From positions 62,001 through 126,000 of the forward strand of contig JAEUJZ010000020.1 in NCBI GenBank assembly GCA_016794505.1: DNA of 64,000 nucleotides, written 5' to 3'. Each line of letters starts with the position of its first letter. The first letter of the stretch is position 1. The DNA is from Myxococcales bacterium. GTDB lineage: Bacteria > Myxococcota_A > Polyangia > Palsa-1104 > JAEUJZ01. The translations under genes and the position numbers were made by a program. The notes under the pieces were generated by a model. The model saw nothing but the letters and a program-made list of their open reading frames with translations. It searched no databases and had not been told where the DNA came from. Below are positions 34,456 through 44,027 of the stretch, one piece after another.

Positions 34456-37400
34456 GGCCAAAGACAAGTCGTAGCGCACCCTTTCTGACGCTGTTCTTGG
34501 CGGGGACAGCCCTGGCGCTGGCCTGTACCAAGGCGCCCCCGCCGGCTCCGACTTCGGCGTGGGTGCAGCCGGGTCGGCCGGGCGTCACGGTACAGCGCGG
34601 TCCGCAGACCCTGCCCGTCGAAGGCGCCCTGCGCATCGAAGAAGACAGCGTCGTGCAGACGCCTTCGGGTGTGCGCTCGTCGCTGTTTCTCGATCGCGGC
34701 GCCTGGGTGCTGATGGACGAAAAGACCGCGGTGCAGGTCGGCGAAAAGCGCATCGACGTGCGCTCAGGTCGCGTGTGGATCGATGCGCGCGGCGGTGATG
34801 AAATCGAGATCAGCGCCGGATCCGGCAAGGTCGTGCTCAACGCCAAAGGCGCGGGCTTGTCGGTGACGCAGAATGGCAGCGACGCGCAGATCTATTGCGC
34901 AGCGGGACAGGTGACCTGGCACGTCGGTGCGCAAGGGGGTCGGCTGGAATCGGGGCTGTCGCTTCTGCTGAAAAACGGCGAAGCGCGCGAGACGGCGCAG
35001 GCGCTGTGGGACGATTGGACCTATGGCTTGGCCGAGCCGGGCCCGCTGCGACCGCTCGAAGCGGCCGGCGTGGGTCAGCTAGCGGCGCGACGTCCCGGCG
35101 ATCTGGGCACAGCGCGCACGCCGCTGATCGTTCGTCAGCACGATGTCCGCGTGCGCATCGAGCGTGATCTGGCCATCACCGAGATCGAGCAGACCTTTTT
35201 CAACCCACGCTCGGAACACTTGGAAGGTCAGTACAATGTTCGCCTGCCCGAGCGCGCCATCCTGCAAGAGTTTGCCGTCGGACAAGAGGACTCGACGCCG
35301 CAGGTCGGCAGCGTCGTGGCCAGCGTGCGGGCCGGCACCACGTCGCCCTATGACTCGTTTACGGCGCAGCTTGAATGGGCGGGCGCCGGTCGCTATCGCG
35401 GCATCGTGCGCGACATCCGTCCCGGCAAGACCAAGGTCGTGCGCCTGCGCTACGCCGAGTGGCTGCCGCATTATCAGGTCAAAGGCTCGACGGGCAGTCG
35501 CCGCACATACGTATATCCCATGGGACAGAGCGCCGCGGCTCTGACCGGCAACGCCCCCAACTTGGGCGAGTTCTCGCTGGAAGTCGACGTCAACCGCGCC
35601 GAGATCAGCGGCCTGTCGGCGGGCTTGGGCGCCAAGAACGAAGGCAGCCGCGTCGTCATGCGGCGCAGCGACTTTCGGCCCGCCGCCGACTTCGTGCTCG
35701 ATCTGATCGACGCCAAGAGCAGAAAAGGCGATCGCCTGGAGGCTTATCGCAGCGACGGAGAAGGCGCGCGTTACTTCTTCACGCAGCCCGTGCTGGATGC
35801 CGGCTCGCCGCCCGAGCAGCTTGACGTCGCCTTGGTCGTCGATGTCTCGGCGGCTACCGACGAAGCCCGCCTGGATCTGGGACGCGCCGCAGCGCAGGCC
35901 CTGCTGCAGCAGCTTCGCCCGCAGGATCGCGTCGCGGTCTTGGCGGCATCGACCACCCCGGCCAGCCTGGGTCGCGATGCCATGGGCCCCGCCAGCAAAG
36001 AGCGCGTCAACGAGCTGATCGGTCAGCTCAGCAAGCAGACGCCCGGCGGCGCCAGCAACTTGGAAGCGGCGCTCTTGCGCGCCGTCGAGCTTCTGCCGCG
36101 CGGCAAAGGCACGGTGATCTATATCGGCGATGGGCGTCCGACGGTGGGAGCGCTCTTGCCAGGGGATCTGCGCGATCGGCTCGCTCGCCTGGGGGCGCTG
36201 CCACGCTTTTATGCCGTCGCGGTAGGCAGCGATGCCAACCTCGATCTTTTGGGTGCGATCTGCGATGCCGGTCGTCATCGTGGCGTCGTCCGGGTCGAAG
36301 ATCGGCCCGAGGCGGCTCGCGCAGCGCTGCACCTGATCGAGCGCGCCGCGCTGCCCAGCCTGACCGAGGTCCGCATTGCCCTCGGGGAAGAAGCCGACGT
36401 CGTGTATCCCGAGGCCGCTGTGTCACTGGAAGGGGGCGAGGCGCTGCCGATCGTCGCTCGACTGCGCCGCGATCGCACGCTGCCTCCGTCGACGCTGACG
36501 GTGACGGGCTTGCGCGACGGCAAGCCGTTTACGACACAGATCCCACTTCTGTCGCGCGACATCGAAGATTCGGGCGACGTGAGCCGACGCTGGGCACAGG
36601 CGCGCTTGTTCCGTCTGCTGGAACGGGGCGCCGGCCGCGAAGCCGTGCTCGATATCGGCTCGCGCTTTGCGCTGGTCACACCGTGGACCGCCGTTGTCGT
36701 CGGAGGCAGCGGCGGCGATGCCTATGCCCCGCAGGTCGGCGAAGAGGAAAGCGGGCTGTTTGTGCCACCGGCTCTGCGCGGCCAAGCCCCAAGCGATGCG
36801 GCGGTTGCGCTTGAGCCTGGCGTATCGACGAGGACCGTGCGCGTGACCAGCCTCGATGATCTGTATGTCCGCGCCCTGCGCGAGCGCGAAGCCCCGGCCC
36901 GCCTGTGTTACGAGCGCCGCGCCGCCGGTCATCCTGAGCTTTCCGGCCGCGTCGTCCTGCGCGTCAAGGTCGCCGTCGATGGCATCCCGAAAGAAGCCAA
37001 GGTTGTGTCGTCGACGCTGCGAGCCCGCGATGTCGACGCGTGCATTGAGCGGGCCGTTGCCGGACTGAAGCTGCCGGTGGCCCCCGACGGAAAACCGCAT
37101 GAAGTGACGTATTCTCTGCAGCTCTCGCAGCCCGAGCACGATGAAGGCAGCCGCGGCTGCAGCGCGGCCTCGCGAGCGTACCTGTCGACGCGGCGGACGC
37201 TGTGGCGCGAGCGGCTCAGTCGCACAAGTGGCGTGGCCGGCGCCATGAACGTGTGGAACGAAGCCGAGTCGCGCTGCGAGCTACGCAGCTGGCTCGATCG
37301 CCGCGCGCTGCTCGATCTGATGCGCCCTGCCGTCGGTAGAACCGCACAGCAAGTCGATCTGTACCACCGCTTTGAAGCACACGAACAGCAGGCCGAAATT

Positions 37401-38480
37401 CAAGCGTATCTGCGCCGCGAAATCCTGCGCGCCGTGCGCACCGAAGACGACGTGCGCGCCGCCCAGTATGGCCTTTCTCTCGACGGTGGCATCGATCCCG
37501 CGCTCTTGGCGCAAGAGCTAAACAAAGCCAAGACGGTGGCCGAAAAGCTAGAGGTCGTACGCCGCTTCCTGTCTTTGTCCCCGATGGCACTTTCGCTGAA
37601 GCTGAAGCTTCTGGCCCTTTTGGAAGAAGCAGGACAAAAAGACGAAGCGCGGCGCTTGGTCGACAGCCTGCGCAGCGATCCCGGTGCCGATGCCTCGGTT
37701 CGGCAGGCAATCGGCGAGTTTCTGATGCGATCCGGCGATGGCGCCGACGGAGCACGAGCGTTTTCTGAGATCGTCGAGTTCGCGCCCTTTGATCCCTGGG
37801 GCCGCCGTCGCCTGGGCGATCTGTATCGCGCCAGCCGCTTGTTCGAGCCGGCGTATCGCGAATACCAAACGCTGGGCTGGCTGAATCCGCAGGACGACAC
37901 GGTGCTGCTGCTTCTGGCCGGGGCAGCGGCGGGCAGCGGGCGCAGCGACGAAGCCCTGCGGCTTTCGGCGCGTGTGGCAGAAGCCGTGGGGGCGCGCAGC
38001 GGTGAAAAAGGCGTGGCGGCCTGGGCGCGAGCGCTGTACGCGACGCTTTATGCTCGGCTGCGTCTGCAAGCCGCCGAGACGAACGATGCCCGACTGCAAG
38101 CACAGCTTCTGGCACGCGGGCGCAGCGACGGTGTGGCGGGCTATGCTGGCAAGCTCTTGTTCGCCGTGCAGTGGACGCATCCCGATGCCGGTGTGCAGCT
38201 ATATCTGGCCCCGCCGAGCCAGCCCAAGGGCGACGGCGATCGCGCGGCGCTGCAAGGCGCGGACGTCGGCATCGAAAGCCAGCGCCTCGATCGGATCGAG
38301 GCCGGCACGTGGCGTCTTACCGTGCGCAAGACGGGTCTGACCTCGGGCCCGGTGTCCGTTGATCTGTTCGTGCTGCAGAACGCGGGCGAAGCCAGCGAGC
38401 GAGTGCGCCGAAAGACCGTCGAATTCCCCGCCACCAGCGATAGCAAGACGTTCAACTTCAGCGACGGCGATCTGCGCTAG
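34452..38480 (+). CDS. FecR-like/VIT/VWA/TPR lipoprotein with AgmX/PglI-type domain (second of pair)
   Basis: A 1,342-residue paralog of the preceding protein, overlapping it by four bases (ATGA). The signal peptide ends in ALAC. Order: FecR-like domain ending in ALWDDWTYGL, VIT domain (RIERDLAITEIEQTFFNP), VWA-like domain with DVSAATD again and GGASNL, then a TonB-C-like domain of the AgmX/PglI type at about 813-891 (GRVVLRVKVAVDGIPKEA), which the first protein lacks. The C-terminal half is helical TPR-like. The pair shares the motif (R)RTLWRERLS. VIT/VWA proteins are often secreted or surface-anchored; the AgmX/PglI domain is known from myxobacterial gliding proteins, so a motility or adhesion role is possible. 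Confidence 0.85.
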   Translation: MRPKTSRSAPFLTLFLAGTALALACTKAPPPAPTSAWVQPGRPGVTVQRGPQTLPVEGALRIEEDSVVQTPSGVRSSLFLDRGAWVLMDEKTAVQVGEKRIDVRSGRVWIDARGGDEIEISAGSGKVVLNAKGAGLSVTQNGSDAQIYCAAGQVTWHVGAQGGRLESGLSLLLKNGEARETAQALWDDWTYGLAEPGPLRPLEAAGVGQLAARRPGDLGTARTPLIVRQHDVRVRIERDLAITEIEQTFFNPRSEHLEGQYNVRLPERAILQEFAVGQEDSTPQVGSVVASVRAGTTSPYDSFTAQLEWAGAGRYRGIVRDIRPGKTKVVRLRYAEWLPHYQVKGSTGSRRTYVYPMGQSAAALTGNAPNLGEFSLEVDVNRAEISGLSAGLGAKNEGSRVVMRRSDFRPAADFVLDLIDAKSRKGDRLEAYRSDGEGARYFFTQPVLDAGSPPEQLDVALVVDVSAATDEARLDLGRAAAQALLQQLRPQDRVAVLAASTTPASLGRDAMGPASKERVNELIGQLSKQTPGGASNLEAALLRAVELLPRGKGTVIYIGDGRPTVGALLPGDLRDRLARLGALPRFYAVAVGSDANLDLLGAICDAGRHRGVVRVEDRPEAARAALHLIERAALPSLTEVRIALGEEADVVYPEAAVSLEGGEALPIVARLRRDRTLPPSTLTVTGLRDGKPFTTQIPLLSRDIEDSGDVSRRWAQARLFRLLERGAGREAVLDIGSRFALVTPWTAVVVGGSGGDAYAPQVGEEESGLFVPPALRGQAPSDAAVALEPGVSTRTVRVTSLDDLYVRALREREAPARLCYERRAAGHPELSGRVVLRVKVAVDGIPKEAKVVSSTLRARDVDACIERAVAGLKLPVAPDGKPHEVTYSLQLSQPEHDEGSRGCSAASRAYLSTRRTLWRERLSRTSGVAGAMNVWNEAESRCELRSWLDRRALLDLMRPAVGRTAQQVDLYHRFEAHEQQAEIQAYLRREILRAVRTEDDVRAAQYGLSLDGGIDPALLAQELNKAKTVAEKLEVVRRFLSLSPMALSLKLKLLALLEEAGQKDEARRLVDSLRSDPGADASVRQAIGEFLMRSGDGADGARAFSEIVEFAPFDPWGRRRLGDLYRASRLFEPAYREYQTLGWLNPQDDTVLLLLAGAAAGSGRSDEALRLSARVAEAVGARSGEKGVAAWARALYATLYARLRLQAAETNDARLQAQLLARGRSDGVAGYAGKLLFAVQWTHPDAGVQLYLAPPSQPKGDGDRAALQGADVGIESQRLDRIEAGTWRLTVRKTGLTSGPVSVDLFVLQNAGEASERVRRKTVEFPATSDSKTFNFSDGDLR

Positions 38481-38519
38481 CGCACCACGGCCTTTTCGTT
38501 CGCGCTAGATTGCGCGTCC

Positions 38520-38939
38520 ATGGCTGACAACTACGGCGTCACCTTTGCGCAGAAGCACATCCAGCGCGGCGAGTACGAACAGGCGCTGGCCGCCGCTGAC
38601 AAGCACGCAACCCAAGATCCACAAAGCCCCGAGCCACATCACGACCGCGCCCGCGCGCTTTCCTTTCTAGGCCGCTATCGCGAGTCCGTCGACGCATACC
38701 GCGCCGCCATCGCCGCCGATCAGGTCGAGCAGATCCTGCAAGACTGGGAGGTCGATGACGGCCTGTTCTCGACGATCATCGCCTGGGCGCAGACCGCATC
38801 AGGGGAAGCGGAACAGCTGCACATCGTGGCGCTTTATCGCGAGCTGTTGCCGCACGGTCGGCACGGACAGGAAGCCGACGAGTGGTCGCAGCGCTTTCGC
38901 GGCCTGCTCAAGACCACCTTCGTCAAGCCGCGCGACTGA
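38520..38939 (+). CDS. Small TPR protein
   Basis: A 139-residue protein with at least one clear TPR (YEQALAAADKHATQDPQSPEPHHDRARALSFLGRYRESVDAYRAAI, about 19-64) and a helical remainder. It has no signal peptide, so it should be cytoplasmic. It starts 39 bases after the second VIT/VWA gene and may belong to the same transcript. TPR helices bind protein partners; the partner is unknown. Confidence 0.75.
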   Translation: MADNYGVTFAQKHIQRGEYEQALAAADKHATQDPQSPEPHHDRARALSFLGRYRESVDAYRAAIAADQVEQILQDWEVDDGLFSTIIAWAQTASGEAEQLHIVALYRELLPHGRHGQEADEWSQRFRGLLKTTFVKPRD

Positions 38940-38948
38940 GCCTTTCCC

Positions 38949-38978
38949 GTCGATAATTAAGCATATATATCTATCGAC
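38949..38978. terminator. AT-rich inverted repeat between convergent genes
   Basis: GTCGATA (38949-38955) and TATCGAC (38972-38978) are a perfect seven-base inverted repeat around a 16-base AT-rich loop, in the 45-base gap between the TPR gene and the opposing metalloprotease gene. It could be a bidirectional termination element, but lacks a GC-rich stem and T-run. Confidence 0.35.
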
Positions 38979-38984
38979 TGACGC

Positions 38985-41654
38985 TCACAGCGGGCCTTCA
39001 AGCAGCGTCGCATCCAAGATCTTGCCGATGCGTGTCGCCAGATCGGCCAGGTGCGCTCGCGTGTACCCGTCGAGTGAAGCCACGGACTTCTCGCGCTCTT
39101 GCAAGCGACGGCGCAGCTCGCTGAGCTGAAAGCGGGCCAGCGCTCGGCTGTCGGAATCCGCGACGGAGCCGTCTTCGCGCCGCGTCAGAAGCTGCGCCAT
39201 GCTTTCGATGTGTACGCGCTGCAGATCGCGCCGCGCCGCGGTGATGTTCTGGGGCTGGCTCGACGAGAACACTTCGCTCCACAGCGCCTGGGTCAGCTGT
39301 TCAAAAAGCTCGGGCTGCGTCAGCACCTGCGTGGGGCCAAACTTGTACTCGCTGTGGCGTAGCCGCAGCAGCGCGTCCTTCGACAGAAGCTCGTGCAGCA
39401 TGCGCTGCTGAAAGGCCCGCACCAAGCGCAGAACCGGCAGCTCGAACTGCAGACGCCGACCGACAAAGCCGCTAATCGGCGGTGGCCCAAGCTGGCTCAG
39501 GACCTGGCTGGGCAGGCTCATCGCGCCCTCGGCAAAGGCATAGCGAAGCAGCAGATCGAGCGCCTCTTTTTGCCGTGCTTTTTCGACGGGGCGATACGGT
39601 GGCCGCCCGCTTGGGTCACCGACGTGATCGCGGGCGATCTGCTGCCCCCCGACGAAGCGCAGGGCAATGTCGACGGCTGATCCATACTCGCCGAGCAGGG
39701 CCAAGACCACGCTGGTTAGCTCGCCATGGGCCGCGTTGTCGACCAGCACGCGCGCGGGCAGCGCCTGCCACAGCGCCTGAATCACCTCGATGCGCTCACG
39801 CGCCCAGGCCAGCGAGTCCGCCCCCAAGTCCCACGTCTGGGCCGCGGGATCGACGCCGTCTTGGCTGTGGGCGTCTTCGTCGGTGCCCAGCAGGTGTCCG
39901 CGCTGCGCTGCCTGCCGCACCACGGCCTTGGCTTGCGCTGCGTCCCGCCCGTAGCCGTACTGGATCGTAAGCTGGTCCGAGTCGCCCAGGCGCGGCGAAT
40001 AGTACGCCCAGTCCGTCGGTGCGTGGCCACGCGGCAGGTTCAAGCCGGGATAGTCCATGATGGACGCCAAGAGCCCGTGCTCACGCACCCAGGCCATGTC
40101 GGCGAGACGCTCGTTGGGGATCGCGGCCGAGGCCTTGAAGTTGTGACGCAGGCCTAGCGCGTGGCCGACCTCGTGCATGGTCGTGAATTGAATGGCTTGG
40201 CCCAGCACGCGGTCGGGCATGGGCTCGCTGGCGAGGATCGCGCCGCTTGCCAGAAGAGCGCTGCGCAACAGCACAGACTGCTGTTCCATATGCGTGCTAA
40301 ACGACTCGCCGTCCGCGTCCAGCAGGGATTCCGACGCTCCCATCTGCTGGACAGGACGGGCCAGAGGTCGACGCAGGATGCGATCCCACAGCGCGGAAAA
40401 CTCGGGATCCATCGCGGCGTGCGCACCGACGGGGACGCGCTCACCCAGCAGGGGCAGATCGACGCGGCGATGATGGCGTAGCAGGTGACTGCCCAAAAGG
40501 ATGCTGGCTCCCAGGATCTCGCCGCTGCGCGGATCGACCAAGCGCTGCCCCAGGCCCAGAGGCGCCTCGACGCTCGCATCCCAACGAATCGTCGGATAGC
40601 GCAGGTCTTCGGGGTCCGCGCCCTTGGGCAGCGGCGCGACCCGAAGGGCACTCGGCCAGCCCGCCGCCGCAAACGCCGCCTGCCAGGCCAGAACGCCCGC
40701 CTCGACGAAGCGGTGGTATGCGACGGGAATGCTGGGGTCCAAGTAAAAGGTCAGCGGTTTCCCATCGGTCAGCCGCCAGCGGTTGATGACGCGGACATAC
40801 GGATCGGCGCTGGCACTGTCGAGGTCATAGTGCGTCGTGGTGAAAAAGCCGATGCGATCGTCGTCGCGACGCGCTGGCATGGGCTGGGTCGGCAGCCGCG
40901 ACAGGCTGTACGTCACCGAGAGCGACAGATAGCGATCGTCGGGGACGCTGGGCACGACGGCGCGATCGGGCATGGGGTACGTCAGGCGAGTACGCACCAG
41001 CAGGTTGTCTGGGAAAGCCTTGATCGACTCGACAAAGCTGCGCTCGCGGTTCAGCGTGGCCGTGCCGGGACTGCTGCCGCGGCCGGGTCGGGACAGCGCC
41101 GCGACCAAGCCCCCCACGCCGGACAAGTCGCCGACAAACCACGACTTGGCATTGATGACAGGCGATCCGTCGGGCCGCTCTGATTCGATGGCCGCCGACT
41201 GAACCACAGACGGGCTGTAGGACTGCTGCAGCGCAACGGTCGAAGCCGAGCCAGCCGCCGCAACCACGCGCACGGGATGCTGAACTAGATACAGGCGCTC
41301 ACCGAAGCGCTCAAAGGACACGATGGATCCGTCGCTGCCGTCGACGCTTGTACCGCTCAGCAGCGGCACCGCGCCCACGCCCTGCGCAATGCGTGCGCTC
41401 AGCAAAAACTTTTCGCCAAGTCGCGCCTTGGGCACCGCCACAAACAGGTCATCGCCTTTTTGGTACGTATCAAAGAAGCCGCGTCGCTCTTTGCTCTTGG
41501 CCGTCAGGCTCGAAAAGCGCTTCAGGTCACTGCCCGCCGACGGAGGCTTCGTGGGTCGGCTGGCGTGCGGACAGCCAGCCCCGCTTGCCACAAGCAGACT
41601 GACCGCCACAAGTGAACGTACACGGCGACGAAGAGGTTCGGTCGAACGGACCAT
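38985..41654 (-). CDS. Zinc metalloprotease lipoprotein (DUF5117/DUF4953-like)
   Basis: An 889-residue protein. GGGAG lies just before the ATG. The signal peptide ends in GAGC, so it is probably a lipoprotein. The catalytic motif H494-E-V-G-H498-ALGLR-H504 is the extended HExxHxxGxxH zinc site of metzincin-like peptidases, followed by NFKAS. The layout (GFFDTYQKGDDLFVAVPKARLGEKFLL near the start, then FVEAGVLAWQAAFAAAGW before the zinc site, MDYPGLNL after it) matches the DUF5117/DUF4953 family of large envelope metalloproteases. It would cut proteins at the cell surface or in the periplasm. It is transcribed away from lspA. Confidence 0.92.
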   Translation of the reverse strand: MVRSTEPLRRRVRSLVAVSLLVASGAGCPHASRPTKPPSAGSDLKRFSSLTAKSKERRGFFDTYQKGDDLFVAVPKARLGEKFLLSARIAQGVGAVPLLSGTSVDGSDGSIVSFERFGERLYLVQHPVRVVAAAGSASTVALQQSYSPSVVQSAAIESERPDGSPVINAKSWFVGDLSGVGGLVAALSRPGRGSSPGTATLNRERSFVESIKAFPDNLLVRTRLTYPMPDRAVVPSVPDDRYLSLSVTYSLSRLPTQPMPARRDDDRIGFFTTTHYDLDSASADPYVRVINRWRLTDGKPLTFYLDPSIPVAYHRFVEAGVLAWQAAFAAAGWPSALRVAPLPKGADPEDLRYPTIRWDASVEAPLGLGQRLVDPRSGEILGASILLGSHLLRHHRRVDLPLLGERVPVGAHAAMDPEFSALWDRILRRPLARPVQQMGASESLLDADGESFSTHMEQQSVLLRSALLASGAILASEPMPDRVLGQAIQFTTMHEVGHALGLRHNFKASAAIPNERLADMAWVREHGLLASIMDYPGLNLPRGHAPTDWAYYSPRLGDSDQLTIQYGYGRDAAQAKAVVRQAAQRGHLLGTDEDAHSQDGVDPAAQTWDLGADSLAWARERIEVIQALWQALPARVLVDNAAHGELTSVVLALLGEYGSAVDIALRFVGGQQIARDHVGDPSGRPPYRPVEKARQKEALDLLLRYAFAEGAMSLPSQVLSQLGPPPISGFVGRRLQFELPVLRLVRAFQQRMLHELLSKDALLRLRHSEYKFGPTQVLTQPELFEQLTQALWSEVFSSSQPQNITAARRDLQRVHIESMAQLLTRREDGSVADSDSRALARFQLSELRRRLQEREKSVASLDGYTRAHLADLATRIGKILDATLLEGPL

Positions 41655-41793
41655 GGGGGCTCCCAGCGCGGAAAGCCATCATCTTATCAGGGCCTCGCAA
41701 GCGACCAGGTTTCTCGACGGAAAGTGCCGCCACGCAGGCGGGAATAAAGGATTGTGGGGGCCGTTGTCGAGATGCTATAAACGGCGGAACACC

Positions 41794-42420
41794 ATGAAGG
41801 CCAAGTACCTCGCATTTGTGTTGCTGTTCATTGTCGCGCTTGCATTTGACCAGGGCACCAAGGTCTGGGCCCGCCACAACCTGAGACCCGAGGGCTATCC
41901 CCAGTCGATGGGGCGACGGGAAGTGGTAGTGCCGATTCGCACCGTCATCAAGGGGTACTTCGACCTGCGTTACTCGGAAAACCCAGGCTCGGCGTTTGGC
42001 ATGTTCCGCAACATGCGAGGCGCCCGTACCGGCCTGCTGGTCGTCGGGCTTCTGTGTCTGGGAGTGATCGGGCTGTGGCTGTATCGGCTGCCGAACGCGA
42101 CTCCGTGGCTGTCCGGCAAATTGGGTCTCTTAGCCGGCGGAGCCATCGGCAATATCTATGACCGGCTGATGTACAGCCGCGTGACGGACTTCATCGTCTG
42201 GAAATACACAGGCAAAGACGGCATCGCGCATGAGTGGCCGACGTTTAACATTGCCGATGCCGCTCTGGTGATTGGCGTCATTGCCATCCTGATCGACTGG
42301 CCCCGCGATCGCGCCATGGTTGAGCTAGCCGCGGCCGAGAATGCCAAAAAGCCGAATGATGGCGATGCCCCGCCCGCGGCCAAAGATGCCGCCGCCAAGG
42401 AAGCTCCGTCGGTGTCCTAG
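41794..42420 (+). CDS. lspA: Lipoprotein signal peptidase (signal peptidase II)
   Basis: A 208-residue inner-membrane aspartic protease that removes signal peptides from prolipoproteins. Four hydrophobic segments are visible. Family motifs are FDQGTK in TM1, ENPGSAFG in the periplasmic loop, GGAIGNIYDRL with D123 and FNIADAALVIG with D155; D123 and D155 form the catalytic pair. The ATG is preceded by GGCGGAAC, and an open frame extends upstream to 41323 with no family similarity. The C-terminal Ala/Lys/Pro tail is atypical. Given the many lipoproteins nearby, this enzyme should process them. Confidence 0.95.
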   Translation: MKAKYLAFVLLFIVALAFDQGTKVWARHNLRPEGYPQSMGRREVVVPIRTVIKGYFDLRYSENPGSAFGMFRNMRGARTGLLVVGLLCLGVIGLWLYRLPNATPWLSGKLGLLAGGAIGNIYDRLMYSRVTDFIVWKYTGKDGIAHEWPTFNIADAALVIGVIAILIDWPRDRAMVELAAAENAKKPNDGDAPPAAKDAAAKEAPSVS

Positions 42421-42562
42421 CGCTTCTGCGGTCTTCACCCGCCGCATCGTTCGCACGTCGTCCTGCCGCGACCCGCCTAGCCCGCGATAGCCAAGTTAGA
42501 ACCAGTCGAATAACGATCTTGCCCGACCCAGCGAAGGGCATTAGTTTTCATGGTGCTGTCTC

Positions 42563-43756
42563 ATGAGCACCAAGCGCGACTATTACGAAGTCCTGGGCAT
42601 TCCCAAGAATGCCGACGAGGGGGAAATCAAAAAGGCGTATCGACGCCTCGCCATGGAGTACCACCCGGACCGCCGGCCCGGCGACAAAGCCGCCGAGGAA
42701 AAGTTCAAAGAGGCGGCCGAAGCGTACTCTGTGCTATCGGATACTGAGAAGCGACAGCTTTACGATCGCTACGGCCACCAAGGCCCAGCGCAGAGCGGCT
42801 TCCAGGGCTTTAGCGGCATCGACGATATCTTTTCCGCGTTCGCCGATATCTTTGGCGGCTTTGGGGGTGGTTTTTCGGGCTTTGCCGGCGGGGGTCGACG
42901 CGTGCCGCGCGGCGATGACATGGAGATCGAGCTAGAGATCACCCTGCTCGATGCGGCCAAAGGATGTCGACGCGAGATCGAGATCGAGCGCCACATCGCC
43001 TGCGATGACTGCAGCGGCAGTGGCGCGAAAGCGGGCACGCAGCCCCAGCGCTGCCGAGCCTGCGGTGGCCGCGGCCAAGTGGCGCACCAGCAGGGCTTCT
43101 TCGTCATCAGCACCACCTGCCGTCCGTGCCAAGGCAAAGGCACCGTCATCGTCGACAAGTGCAATACATGCAAGGGCTCGGGCCGGGTGCCAAAGAAGGG
43201 AATGGTCAACCTGACGATTCCCGCGGGCATCGACGACGGACAGAAGCTGCGCCTGAGCAACCAGGGCGATCCCAGCCCCGCGCCGGGTGGTGAGTCGGGC
43301 GATCTGTATGTCCACATCCACGTCGCCGCGGATCCGCGCTTCGTGCGCGACGGTGACAACCTGTGGGTCGATGGCAAGCTCAGCTTCGCCGACGCGGTAC
43401 TGGGCTGCCGCCTTGAAGTGCCAACACCCGAGGGTCCCGAGACAATCAACGTCGCTGCCGGTACGCAGCCGATGTCGCGTCACGTTCTACGTGGACGGGG
43501 CATGCCCAATGTACGAGGCCGCGGCCAAGGCGATCTGATCGTTCGCTTCATCGTACAGGTGCCGCAGCCACAAGAGCTCTCGACGGAAGCGCGCGAGCTT
43601 ATCGAAAAACTGGCGCCGCACATCGCCATCGCGCCAAGCTCTGCCTCGTCAGCGAGCAGCCCACCACACGACAACGACCCCGATAAGGACGAGGCTGAAG
43701 ACGACAAAGAGCCCGGTCTGTTCGACCGCATCCTACGGGGGCGCAAGAAGAAGTAG
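42563..43756 (+). CDS. dnaJ: Chaperone protein DnaJ (Hsp40)
   Basis: A 397-residue type-A J protein, the co-chaperone that stimulates the DnaK ATPase and presents substrates. J domain with the HPD motif (about 5-70), Gly/Phe-rich region (about 72-112, [15 protein letters not shown]), a zinc domain with four CxxCxGxG motifs ([32 protein letters not shown]), and the C-terminal substrate-binding domains. All key residues are present. It has an acidic/Ser tail. The tRNA genes follow 60 bases later; no dnaK or grpE lies in the window. Confidence 0.96.
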   Translation: MSTKRDYYEVLGIPKNADEGEIKKAYRRLAMEYHPDRRPGDKAAEEKFKEAAEAYSVLSDTEKRQLYDRYGHQGPAQSGFQGFSGIDDIFSAFADIFGGFGGGFSGFAGGGRRVPRGDDMEIELEITLLDAAKGCRREIEIERHIACDDCSGSGAKAGTQPQRCRACGGRGQVAHQQGFFVISTTCRPCQGKGTVIVDKCNTCKGSGRVPKKGMVNLTIPAGIDDGQKLRLSNQGDPSPAPGGESGDLYVHIHVAADPRFVRDGDNLWVDGKLSFADAVLGCRLEVPTPEGPETINVAAGTQPMSRHVLRGRGMPNVRGRGQGDLIVRFIVQVPQPQELSTEARELIEKLAPHIAIAPSSASSASSPPHDNDPDKDEAEDDKEPGLFDRILRGRKKK

Positions 43757-43816
43757 TTGTTGACATTCTGACCGGTGCGGATAACCTCTCCGAGTCTTCT
43801 GCATTGCCCTTGTTTC

Positions 43817-43887
43817 TCGGGGATCGTCCAACGGCAGGACTGCGGACTCTGACTCCGCCTATCTAGGTTCGAATCCTAGTCCCCGAA
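43817..43887 (+). tRNA. tRNA-Gln (anticodon CTG)
   Basis: Seven-base acceptor stem TCGGGGA/TCCCCGA, anticodon stem GCGGA/TCCGC around a seven-base loop with CTG at 43849-43851, and the T-loop GGTTCGAATCC. It reads CAG codons. No CCA is encoded. It is 26 bases upstream of the tRNA-Glu gene and probably shares its transcript and terminator. Confidence 0.95.
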
Positions 43888-43912
43888 CTCAAGCAGTCTC
43901 CGAGAGAACTTC

Positions 43913-43984
<72 letters not shown>

Positions 43985-43989
43985 CAACC

Positions 43990-44027
43990 AACCCGGTCAG
44001 CGCAACAGGTGCTGGACCGGGTTTTTT
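43990..44027 (+). terminator. Rho-independent terminator after the tRNA pair
   Basis: AACCCGGTCAGC and GCTGGACCGGGTT form a strong stem with one bulged base, followed by six T bases (44022-44027). It lies six bases after tRNA-Glu and ends the tRNA transcript before zwf. Confidence 0.9.

Noticed and set aside
41776..41781. TATAAA as a -10 element for lspA
   Set aside because: The implied start would fall within a few bases of the ATG and would remove the ribosome site.
41323..41793. Upstream extension of lspA
   Set aside because: The extension is antisense to the metalloprotease gene and the lspA domain starts exactly at MKAKYL with a ribosome site before it.
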